Shown here: in pieces, positions 1 through 4,953 of the stretch
Position numbering within the stretch: the stretch's first letter is position 1
Layout: each line of letters starts with the position of its first letter
Origin: DATDYW01 sp964574865
Lineage (GTDB): Bacteria > Patescibacteriota > Minisyncoccia > Phycocordibacterales > JAACPR01
Assembly (NCBI GenBank): GCA_964574865.1
Contig: CAZNOT010000034.1
Coordinates: 1-6,281, forward strand
DNA: 6,281 bases
Direction: 5' to 3'
The notes under the pieces: model-generated
What the model was told of the DNA's origin: nothing
Database searches by the model: none
Seen by the model: only the letters and a program-made list of their open reading frames with translations
Position numbers and translations under genes: made by a program

Positions 1-22
1 CCCCTCCATCGTTCCCGCTCCC

Positions 23-50
23 TATAAAAATCTTGTAAATTTCTAAATTT
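23..50 (+). promoter_or_regulatory. Putative promoter of the 51-566 gene
   Basis: This AT-rich stretch stands out against the GC-rich surroundings. A TAAATT hexamer at 36-41, preceded directly by TG, ends 9 nt before the ATG at 51, as at other genes in this window. A second candidate, TATAAA at 23-28, would give a leader of roughly 15 nt. No Shine-Dalgarno sequence is present. No clear -35 box can be chosen so near the window edge. Confidence 0.45.
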
Positions 51-566
51 ATGGTAATCAACATTCAAATTCCATTACCCATTATGAAATTAGACCCAAA
101 ACACGTCCACGCAATACGCTGCCTAGTCTCCACGTACCTGTCCGAAAACAAGGCGCTGGAGCCGGGATTCCAAATCGAACTAACCCTCTCCGTCCGCGCG
201 GTACCCACCGTCGTTCTGGCGGGGAACGCGGCAAAAATTCCGGGGAGCAAATGGCCGGCGCTGGGCATGCGGCCCGACGAGCTGATCGATCTCCTGAAAA
301 CTAACCCCGGGCCCCTGATAGCCGCTCACGGCCGAGTTGGCTCCCGGAGAATGCCCGGCATGGCTCGGGTTGCGACGGCCATCGATAACTCTCGACTGAA
401 TACCGTGTACGCGATTGCCGTGAAGAGCGAAGGGGAGCTCCGCCTTTACCGGAACATTGGGTATACGGCCGTCTTCCGTATCAAAGAGTGGCTCGAATCT
501 ATCGGCTTGGGGTTGGAGGTTAAGTTTCCGCCCGAGATCGAAAAGCAGTTTTCGTCCGCGACGTAA
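51..566 (+). CDS. Hypothetical protein, 171 aa
   Basis: I do not recognise this protein. It is a probable soluble protein with no signal peptide and no long hydrophobic segment. Its C-terminal third (about residues 115-165) alternates hydrophobic and charged residues in a way that suggests a strand-helix-strand fold ending in an amphipathic helix around 'RIKEWLESIG'. Codon choice is ordinary for a GC-rich genome in the body, but the first 20 codons are richer in A/T. That is common at translation starts lacking a Shine-Dalgarno sequence. I chose the ATG at 51 because a -10-like hexamer ends 9 nt upstream. The alternative ATG at 84 has no upstream signal. A strong terminator follows the stop codon, so the gene is probably transcribed alone or as the last gene of a unit. 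Being real is well supported; its function is unknown. Confidence 0.72.
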   Translation: MVINIQIPLPIMKLDPKHVHAIRCLVSTYLSENKALEPGFQIELTLSVRAVPTVVLAGNAAKIPGSKWPALGMRPDELIDLLKTNPGPLIAAHGRVGSRRMPGMARVATAIDNSRLNTVYAIAVKSEGELRLYRNIGYTAVFRIKEWLESIGLGLEVKFPPEIEKQFSSAT

Positions 567-575
567 AATCGCCCT

Positions 576-606
576 GGCGCCGCCTCCCCGCGGCGCCTTT
601 TCTTTT
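576..606 (+). terminator. Intrinsic terminator after the 51-566 gene
   Basis: An 8-bp GC-only stem (GGCGCCGC at 576-583 with GCGGCGCC at 590-597) closes a 6-nt loop and is followed by TTTTCTTTT. It starts 9 nt after the stop codon, a textbook rho-independent terminator on the plus strand. Confidence 0.9.
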
Positions 607-647
607 CCCAATCCACACCCCCTCCGCCGCTCCGCTCGTTTCCGTTC

Positions 648-678
648 TACAATTCTCCCGTTAACCTTTAACGATACT
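648..678 (+). promoter_or_regulatory. Putative -10 elements of the small membrane protein gene
   Basis: Two candidates are visible. TACAAT at 648-653 is the better match to the -10 consensus but would give a leader of about 25 nt before the ATG at 685. GATACT at 673-678 ends 6 nt before that ATG and fits the leaderless spacing seen elsewhere in this window. Neither has a clear -35 box. Confidence 0.4.
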
Positions 679-684
679 CTCGTG

Positions 685-816
685 ATGCAACGCGGTAACT
701 GGGGAATGATGGACAAGTGGTCCGACTTCTCTATGCCCTTCGTCCAGGTTCTCGCCATCGTCGCGCTCATGCTCTCGATCGTGGCGCTGTGGAAGTACAT
801 CAGCCACAAGCACTAG
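685..816 (+). CDS. Small single-pass membrane protein, 43 aa
   Basis: This is a tiny protein with a polar, slightly charged N-terminus (about 18 residues), one hydrophobic segment of about 20 residues ('FVQVLAIVALMLSIVALW', residues 19-36) and a short basic tail ending in KYISHKH. That is a single transmembrane helix; the positively charged C-terminus suggests it faces the cytoplasm. The ATG at 685 is chosen because GATACT ends 6 nt upstream. A GTG just before it (682) is in frame, and ATGs at 706 and 709 follow a GGGG run, giving 36- or 35-residue alternatives. The gene lies between two good terminators, so it forms its own transcription unit. I do not recognise a family. The transmembrane pattern and the terminator support it; the small size means chance is not excluded. 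Confidence 0.6.
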   Translation: MQRGNWGMMDKWSDFSMPFVQVLAIVALMLSIVALWKYISHKH

Positions 817-837
817 GTTTCGGTCGGTCTGAGTAGG

Positions 838-867
838 AATCCCGCCTGATGGCGGGATTTCGATTTT
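838..867 (+). terminator. Intrinsic terminator after the small membrane protein gene
   Basis: A 9-bp perfect stem (AATCCCGCC at 838-846 with GGCGGGATT at 851-859) closes a TGAT loop and is followed by a T-rich tail, TCGATTTT. It lies 21 nt after the stop codon at 814-816. Confidence 0.8.
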
Positions 868-1046
868 GGGGCCGAAGCGGACTTGGTCACGAGTCACTAA
901 GTCTTTCGGAACCCTCTGATTCTCGAACTGGTTCCGAAAGCCCAAGTGCTCGCGACCCCGCCTCGCGGCCCAGCCCGGCATAGCCGCGGGCTGGGACCCC
1001 GCTGCGGCTTTCAAATCCGCGCGCATCGAGGGTTTACCTCGATGCT
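860..1046. other. Non-coding region with a chain of inverted repeats
   Basis: No convincing protein gene is seen here. It contains several hairpin-forming inverted repeats. (1) 872-884 pairs with 899-909 in two 5-bp blocks separated by an internal loop. (2) 903-913 pairs with 930-940 in a perfect 11-bp stem with a 16-nt loop; it shares bases 903-909 with (1), so the two cannot form together. (3) 969-977 pairs with 987-995, 9 bp. (4) 1023-1031 pairs with 1037-1045, 9 bp with a 5-nt loop. On the plus strand this follows a terminator; on the minus strand it lies downstream of the tRNA-Ala. It may be a structured RNA, a decayed RNA gene or repeat debris. I cannot match it to SRP RNA, tmRNA or a known riboswitch. 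Confidence 0.5.
1004..1020 (+). repeat. Inverted partial copy of the tRNA-Ala T-arm
   Basis: GCGG at 1004-1007 and CCGC at 1017-1020 flank CTTTCAAAT. This matches the T-stem-loop of the minus-strand tRNA-Ala (GCGG, TTCAAAT, CCGC) with two extra bases in the loop. The next copied tRNA segment, the 3' acceptor strand, resumes at 1047 after a 26-nt insertion that is mostly the hairpin 1023-1045. It looks like a damaged inverted duplicate of the tRNA 3' half. Confidence 0.5.
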
Positions 1047-1111
1047 TACGGTCCACACAAAAAAGAAACCGCCCCGGAGGGAGCGTGAGTTTCTTTTTTG
1101 TGTGGACCGTA
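1047..1111. repeat. Perfect 23-bp inverted repeat enclosing the tRNA-Ala 3' end; likely tRNA terminator
   Basis: The left arm 1047-1069 and right arm 1089-1111 are perfect reverse complements around a 19-nt spacer. The right arm contains the acceptor 3' strand, the discriminator base and the 3' flank of tRNA-Ala. Each arm holds a run of six A or T next to a GAAA/TTTC block. RNA from either strand would therefore form an A/U-rich hairpin whose descending arm is U-rich, which can act as a bidirectional terminator. In the minus-strand transcript the stem includes tRNA residues, so it competes with the acceptor stem of the tRNA itself. Confidence 0.8.
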
Positions 1112-1175
1112 GCGGATTTGAACCGCTGACCTCTTCCATGCCATGGAAGCGCTCTACCAGCTGAGCTAACGGCCC
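1103..1175 (-). tRNA. tRNA-Ala (anticodon GGC)
   Basis: Read on the minus strand, the 73 nt fold into a complete cloverleaf. The acceptor is GGGCCGT with ACGGTCC. The D-stem is GCTC/GAGC around AGCTGGTA. The anticodon stem CTTCC/GGAAG encloses the loop ATGGCAT with anticodon GGC, which reads GCC. The T-stem is AGCGG/CCGCT around TTCAAAT. The acceptor carries the G3:U70 wobble pair, the identity element recognised by alanyl-tRNA synthetase, and the discriminator is A. The 3' CCA is not encoded, so it must be added by CCA-adding enzyme. There is no intron. The 3' end runs directly into the 23-bp inverted repeat. Confidence 0.97.
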
Positions 1176-1193
1176 GGCCGGGAGAGATTAGCA
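1176..1193 (-). promoter_or_regulatory. Putative extended -10 promoter of tRNA-Ala
   Basis: On the minus strand TGCTAATCT (1193-1185) matches an extended -10 element (TGn plus TAnnnT). The hexamer ends 9 nt before the first tRNA base. No good -35 hexamer is visible at the standard distance. The position predicts a 5' leader of only a few nucleotides for RNase P to remove. Confidence 0.5.
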
Positions 1194-1226
1194 GACGGAA
1201 GGCTGTCGCGGAAGCCTGTTGGCTAG

Positions 1227-1243
1227 TGTAAGATTTTGCCGCT
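1227..1243 (+). promoter_or_regulatory. Putative -10 of the Nudix gene
   Basis: TAAGAT at 1229-1234, preceded by TG, ends 9 nt before the GTG start at 1244, predicting a leaderless or almost leaderless mRNA. It is divergent from the tRNA-Ala promoter about 40 nt away. Between them lies a short inverted repeat, AGGCT at 1200-1204 and AGCCT at 1213-1217, of unknown meaning. Confidence 0.5.
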
Positions 1244-1786
1244 GTGGACGAACCCAACGCCTTCCAAATCCTCTCCCAACGTGAGGAGTACCGCGACGGC
1301 AAACGCCTCGCCATTCATCGAGCAAAGCTCAAGACGCCGGTCGGCGCCGAGGTTGAGTGGGCGTACCAAGAGACCCGCGACGGAGTGGTCGTCGTCGCCC
1401 TCGACAGCGAAGGTCGCCTCGCCGTGAAGCGCGAGTGGCGCCTCGCCCGGAAAGATTTTGTCTGGGAACTGCCGAGCGGCTGGGTCGAGGGAGAGGGCGA
1501 CGGCGCGCCTCTCGCCGCGGCCGCCGAGGAGCTCGGGCAAGAGGCGGGGGTTGAGGCGGCGCGGCTCGAGATCGTCGGCACCTTTTTCCTATCGAACCAC
1601 GCGACCACCAAGTTCTACGTCGTCCTCGCCCGCGATCTCTCGCCGAAGCCGCTCCCGCCTGACGAGCACGAGCACGTCGAGGTTCGCTGGCTCCCGATGG
1701 CGGGAGCGAAAGAGCTGCTCTTTAAAACTCAAATTCCGAACGCCCAAACGGTGTCGGCAATTTCTCTGGCGGAGGCGCTCCTCTAG
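1244..1786 (+). CDS. Nudix hydrolase, ADP-ribose pyrophosphatase type, 180 aa
   Basis: Members of this family hydrolyse nucleoside diphosphates linked to another group, typically ADP-ribose or ADP-sugars, to a nucleoside monophosphate plus a phosphorylated product; they need Mg2+ and act in the cytoplasm. The family signature is clear. An N-terminal beta domain (residues 1-45) is followed by 'VKREWRLARKDFVWELPSGW' (61-80), which corresponds to the conserved segment ahead of the Nudix helix in ADP-ribose pyrophosphatases, and then the Nudix helix at 82-103. Length is usual for the family. The box is atypical: the usual REUxEExGU reads EELGQEAGV, so the Arg is Glu95 and the first Glu of the EE pair is Gln99, while Glu96, Glu100 and Gly102 remain. 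The loop before it appears one residue longer. Metal binding and activity may be altered. The start is GTG at 1244, nine nt after a -10 hexamer, with no Shine-Dalgarno sequence. The exact substrate cannot be told. Confidence 0.9.
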   Translation: MDEPNAFQILSQREEYRDGKRLAIHRAKLKTPVGAEVEWAYQETRDGVVVVALDSEGRLAVKREWRLARKDFVWELPSGWVEGEGDGAPLAAAAEELGQEAGVEAARLEIVGTFFLSNHATTKFYVVLARDLSPKPLPPDEHEHVEVRWLPMAGAKELLFKTQIPNAQTVSAISLAEALL

Positions 1787-1818
1787 CGATTTTCACCTTT
1801 CCTTCACCTCTCCCGCGC

Positions 1819-1832
1819 TACAATGCCCGCGC
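1819..1832 (+). promoter_or_regulatory. -10 element for the coiled-coil/zwf unit
   Basis: TACAAT at 1819-1824 ends 8 nt before the ATG at 1833. The whole gap after the Nudix gene is 46 nt and has no terminator hairpin, so read-through from upstream is also possible. Confidence 0.55.
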
Positions 1833-2783
1833 ATGGCCGACGCGAACCCGAACCAGCCCGCCGCGTACCAGTCGCCGTTCGAGCGCGCTGCCGCCGAGGC
1901 GGCTAAGGCGCGCGCGGCGGCCGCGGCGAAGGCGGCGTCGCCTGTAGCCAAGAGACCAGGAGCTCCGGCGCCGGCTGCGCCGGGTGGCGCGGCGTTCGGC
2001 GGCGGCACGCAGACCGACGCCCGCGCGCCGTTCCTCGCGACCGAGGCAGCGCAGCAGCTCAAGGCGCAGCAGGCGCGGATGGAGCGCGCTCGGGCCGACG
2101 CTGAACGCCAGCGACAGCGCCTCGACATCGAGCGGCTGAAGAGCCACATCTTCATTAAGAGGCAGGAGTTCGCCCGCGTGGCGACGCGACTGCGCGCGGC
2201 CGAATCAGCGCTCGCCGCCGCCGAGGCTGAGGAGCGCCGCGCGACGGCGTCGCGCGGCGCCTCGGTCGGCGCAGTCCACGAGAAGGCGTCAGGCCGCGAG
2301 CGTATCGCCGCCGAGCGCGAGAACGCCGACCGCGACTTCGAGCGGCGCGAGGTTGCCGAGGGTAAAGCTATCGAGGCCATTCAGCGTGAGATGGATAAAA
2401 TTGCCAGAGGTGGCCTCGGCAAAAATTCGCCGCAGTACGCGGAGCTCGAGCGCCGTCGCCGCGACCGCGAGAAAGGGCGCTCGAGCATCAGGCTCGAGCG
2501 CGCGCGCCGCCGCAACGAACTCTTGGCCAAAGACGCGGCGCTGGGTCGCCAGGTGGCCGGCGCCGAGCGCGCCGAGCTCGCGGCTGAGCACGCGGCGCGG
2601 CTCGCGGGCACCCTCGTGTCGAAGTACCGCCTCCAGATTCGGACGTTCTCGGTGGCCAAAGCCACGCTCGAGTCGGACCTCGAGCGCATGAACCACGACC
2701 TGGCGATGGCGGAGGCGGCGATGCGCCGTACGGAAATTTCCTCGCCGGCGAGCGCGGTCGGGCAGCCTACGTTCCGCGCATGA
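1833..2783 (+). CDS. Ala/Arg-rich coiled-coil protein, 316 aa
   Basis: I do not recognise a named family. Residues 1-65 are a low-complexity Ala/Pro/Gly-rich stretch, likely disordered. Residues 70-140 and about 150-300 are almost entirely charged, Ala-rich helix with heptad-like spacing, a long coiled coil. There is a break around residues 193-200 (GGLGKNSP) that could be a hairpin turn between two antiparallel helices. There is no signal peptide or membrane segment. The repetitive RNA-like charge pattern (many Arg, Glu, Ala) suggests a structural or scaffolding cytoplasmic protein, but no activity can be inferred. The ATG at 1833 is supported by TACAAT 8 nt upstream and by the reading frame's composition. 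Its TGA stop overlaps the ATG of zwf (ATGA at 2780-2783), so the two genes are probably cotranscribed and translationally coupled. Confidence 0.8.
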   Translation: MADANPNQPAAYQSPFERAAAEAAKARAAAAAKAASPVAKRPGAPAPAAPGGAAFGGGTQTDARAPFLATEAAQQLKAQQARMERARADAERQRQRLDIERLKSHIFIKRQEFARVATRLRAAESALAAAEAEERRATASRGASVGAVHEKASGRERIAAERENADRDFERREVAEGKAIEAIQREMDKIARGGLGKNSPQYAELERRRRDREKGRSSIRLERARRRNELLAKDAALGRQVAGAERAELAAEHAARLAGTLVSKYRLQIRTFSVAKATLESDLERMNHDLAMAEAAMRRTEISSPASAVGQPTFRA

Positions 2784-4089
2784 CGCCGCTCCTCCTCTTC
2801 GGCGGTTCGGGCGACCTGGCCCGAGCGAAGGTGCTCCCGGCGATTCTTCGCTTGCGCCGGGACGGCCTGTTCCCAGCGGGTAGCCCGCTCGTCTTCGCGG
2901 CGCGTCGCGCGCTCGATGTCGGCGCGCTGATCGCGGAGGCGGCGCTCCGGGCGCCGGACGCGGCTGAGGTGGCGGCGTCGCTCTCGGCCGACGCGCGCGC
3001 GGTCGAGGTCGCGCTCGGCGACGTTGCCGCGGCGCGCGCGGCCGTGGCCGCGTTGCCCGAGGGCGCGGCGTCCTACGCGTCTCTCCCGCCGTCAGCGCTC
3101 CCGGACCTGATCGTGACCGCGGCCGCGTTCCGCGGGGCCGGGCGCCTGTCGCGGCTCGTCGTCGAAAAGCCGCTCGGCCGGAGCGGGGAGGAGGCCGCCA
3201 CGATTCTTACGGCGGCACGCGTCAGCCTCGGCGCAGGCTTCGCGCTCGTCGACCACTACGCGTGGAAGGCGGCGGTTCGCGGGTTCGGCAAACTGCTCGC
3301 GTCCGGGGGGGGGGGGGGGGGGGGCCCCCCCCCCCCGCCCCCCGGGGGGGGGGGGGGGGGGGGGGAGCGCCCCCCCGGGGGGCGGCCCGNNNNNNNNNNG
3401 GTTGGAGGGGGGGGGTTCGGGGGGTGGCCAACCGGCGCGCGGCCGGCCGGGGGGGTTGGCCCGCCGCGCCGGACGTCCGGTCTGTGTCGCTCGAGATGCG
3501 CGAGTCCGCGCGCGTCGGTCGCCGCGCCGCGTTCTACGACGAGGTCGGCGCCACGCGCGACGTTTTCCAGAGCCACGGGCTGCTCCTCCTGGGGCGGCTC
3601 GTCGCGGGAATCGCGAACGCTTCTTTCTCAGGCGCGCTCACCTCGCTCTCCGTCGTCGACGCGACCCGCGCCCGCTACGAAGGCTACGAAGACGAGGGTG
3701 GTAAATCGCCGGACGCCGAGACCGCGGCTCGGGCGACGCTCCGCTCGTCGCTCCTGCCGGGAGCGGAAATCGTTGCCACCTACGGCAAGGCGCTGCCGAA
3801 CCCGGGCGTCTCGCTGTCCGTCGAATCGTCGGCGGGGCGCTGGCGTCTCTCGCTGCAGCCCGAGGCGTCCCTCGTCAGGTCGGACGGCTCGCGCGTCGAT
3901 TTTCCGGCGGCGGGTCAGAGCTACGATGCGTACGAGGGCGCGCTCGCCGCGGTCCTTTCGGGCGACTTTTCGTCAGCGCCCGCCGCCGAAGATTCTCTCG
4001 CGGCGTGGCGCGCGACGGAGGCTGTCCTTTCGGCCGCGCGCGGCACGGCGATGCTCCGCCACGCGCCGGATTCCGAGCCCGCGTGGTAA
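2780..4089 (+). CDS. zwf: Glucose-6-phosphate dehydrogenase, interrupted by an assembly gap
   Basis: This enzyme oxidises glucose 6-phosphate to 6-phosphogluconolactone with NADP+ or NAD+, the entry step of the oxidative pentose phosphate pathway, in the cytoplasm. The N-terminal half shows the dinucleotide-binding motif 'LFGGSGDLA' (residues 6-14), 'VVEKPLG' (127-133) and the substrate-binding 'DHYAWK' (158-163, usually DHYLGK). The C-terminal half, in another frame from about 3455, shows 'RRAAFYDEVGATRDVFQSH', the counterpart of GYYDxAGxxRDMxQNH, including the His that acts as general base. It also has 'RYEGYEDEG' and, near the end, 'DAYEGALAAVLSGD'. The frame change lies exactly at G/C homopolymers and ten Ns (3305-3450), so I read it as one gene with a bad assembly patch, not a real frameshift. 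The sequence is divergent: the usual RWxGVPFYLRTGK segment reads 'LLPGAEIVATYGK'. The start overlaps the upstream stop; the TAA stop lies inside the next gene's promoter. Confidence 0.9.
3305..3455. other. Assembly gap flanked by homopolymer G/C artefact
   Basis: Runs of about 20 G, a C-rich block and 22 G occupy 3305-3365. Ten Ns (3390-3399) and further G runs up to about 3450 follow. Neither reading frame encodes recognisable enzyme sequence here. Between DHYAWK and the next conserved segment the family normally has about 30 residues, whereas roughly 220 nt lie here, so the patch probably contains extra bases. Poly-G calls are typical of low-signal two-colour sequencing reads extended into a gap. 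Confidence 0.9.
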
Positions 4090-4099
4090 AATTCGCGCG
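4084..4099 (+). promoter_or_regulatory. Extended -10 promoter overlapping the zwf stop codon
   Basis: TGGTAAAAT at 4084-4092 is a perfect extended -10 (TGn plus TAAAAT). The TAA stop of zwf (4087-4089) forms the first half of the hexamer. The hexamer ends 7 nt before the ATG at 4100. No -35 hexamer is seen 17 bp upstream, in keeping with an extended -10 promoter. Confidence 0.65.
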
Positions 4100-4795
4100 A
4101 TGAAACGGAAGCTGCGCAGCGTTGTCTCGTCGAACCCCGCGATCTCGGCCATCGTTGGGCTGCTCATCGTCTCGCTCGGCGCGTTTCTCGCGATGAGGGG
4201 CTACGCGAGCCTCGTCCGCGGCGACGCGTCCTCTAAGTCTGGGGCCGTGGCGCCGGGGAGGTGGGAGACGTACGTGAGCCCCAAGTGGGGATTCTCGATC
4301 GACGTGCCCGGCGGCTGGGAAGTCTACGAAGGCTCGGACCCGTACGTGCCGGTGGTAAACGTGTACGTGCCGATTGGCCGCAAGCGCCCTCCGTTCGACC
4401 AGAGCGCGGACGTAGCCGCTGTCTCCGTTTACCCGCTCGGCATCAAGGACACGAACATTTTCAGCGCGCGCACGCGCGAGGAGACGACGGTTTCGGGCGC
4501 GGGCGACGCGACCGAGACGCGGTTCACGCTCGAGGACGGGTCGGTCTGGGCACGGCAGATTAACTTCTCGGAGGCGCCGGAAGGCTGGAAGCCGTGGGGC
4601 TTCGTTTGGGCGCGCGCGGCCGTGGCCGACCTCGCGTTCGGCTGTTCCCGAGACGGGGCCGAGGTTTCGTTCGACACGTGCAAGCCGCAGGACGGCGACG
4701 AGGTGGTGCGTCGCGGGCAGCTCGACGCCGCGAGCGCGAAGACGGTAGAGCGGATCCTGCGGTCGCTGCGGTTCACCGGGAAAGTCGAAGGGTAG
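4100..4795 (+). CDS. N-terminally anchored extracytoplasmic protein, 231 aa
   Basis: The N-terminus is basic (MKRKLRS) and is followed by one hydrophobic segment at about residues 14-31 ('AISAIVGLLIVSLGAFLA') with no lipobox. This is a signal anchor placing the rest outside the membrane. The outer domain begins with 'WETYVSPKWGFSIDVPGGWEVY' split across residues 55-76; an 'FSID-P-GW' start of this kind is common in small secreted or anchored beta-rich domains, PsbP-like in character. Two cysteines near residues 179 and 192 could form a disulfide. No catalytic motif is visible, so the function is unknown. The frame happens to continue from the first half of zwf without a stop, but the zwf C-terminal frame ends with TAA at 4089. 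The ATG at 4100, with a -10 hexamer 7 nt upstream, is therefore the true start. A terminator follows about 80 nt after the stop. Confidence 0.82.
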   Translation: MKRKLRSVVSSNPAISAIVGLLIVSLGAFLAMRGYASLVRGDASSKSGAVAPGRWETYVSPKWGFSIDVPGGWEVYEGSDPYVPVVNVYVPIGRKRPPFDQSADVAAVSVYPLGIKDTNIFSARTREETTVSGAGDATETRFTLEDGSVWARQINFSEAPEGWKPWGFVWARAAVADLAFGCSRDGAEVSFDTCKPQDGDEVVRRGQLDAASAKTVERILRSLRFTGKVEG

Positions 4796-4877
4796 AGCGC
4801 CTCTTTTTCTCCTGCGAAGCAATTAGAGGTGCCTCGCGAGCGTGGGGCGTTCGGCAGCCTTCTCCTTTTCATGGGTG

Positions 4878-4914
4878 GCGCGCACAGGGTCGCTCTGCGC
4901 GCTTTTATTTTGTT
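4878..4914 (+). terminator. Intrinsic terminator of the plus-strand unit
   Basis: GCGCGCA at 4878-4884 pairs with TGCGCGC at 4896-4902 (7 bp, with two further inner pairs after one mismatch) and is followed by TTTTATTTTGTT. It ends plus-strand transcription 10 nt before the opposing terminator. The 82 nt between the stop codon at 4795 and this stem hold no other gene that I can support. Confidence 0.8.
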
Positions 4915-4924
4915 GTCGAATTTC

Positions 4925-4953
4925 GGGCAAAAAGAAAACCCGCCGAAGCGGGG
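4925..4953 (-). terminator. Intrinsic terminator of the minus-strand 230-aa gene
   Basis: On the minus strand the stem CCCGC/GCGGG (4952-4948 with 4943-4939) closes a UUCG tetraloop, an exceptionally stable loop, and is followed by TTTTCTTTTT. It begins directly after the TAA stop of the gene, which supports the minus-strand reading. Confidence 0.88.

Noticed and set aside
180..809. Long minus-strand open frame of 209 codons
   Set aside because: It is antisense to the 51-566 gene, crosses its terminator and has an Arg-rich, low-complexity translation typical of shadow frames in GC-rich DNA.
868..1055. A plus-strand tRNA-like or tmRNA-like gene using GGGCCGA at 869-875 with the copied acceptor strand at 1048-1054
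   Set aside because: Six of seven acceptor pairs are possible, but no D-arm, anticodon arm or tmRNA reading frame could be built between them.
946..1164. Small plus-strand open frame ending in 'SGFEPLTSSMPWKRSTS'
   Set aside because: This is the familiar translation of the antisense strand of a tRNA gene, not a protein.
1793..2380. Ala/Ser/Arg-rich minus-strand open frame
   Set aside because: It is the antisense shadow of the coiled-coil gene; its composition just mirrors the GC-rich codons.
3305..3400. G-quadruplex or programmed frameshift signal in zwf
   Set aside because: The G and C runs adjoin an N gap and do not fit the enzyme; a sequencing artefact is the simpler explanation.
2780..4795. 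A 671-residue fusion of zwf N-terminus with the membrane protein
   Set aside because: The frame continues only because of the corrupted G/C and N patch; the real zwf C-terminal half is in another frame and stops at 4089.
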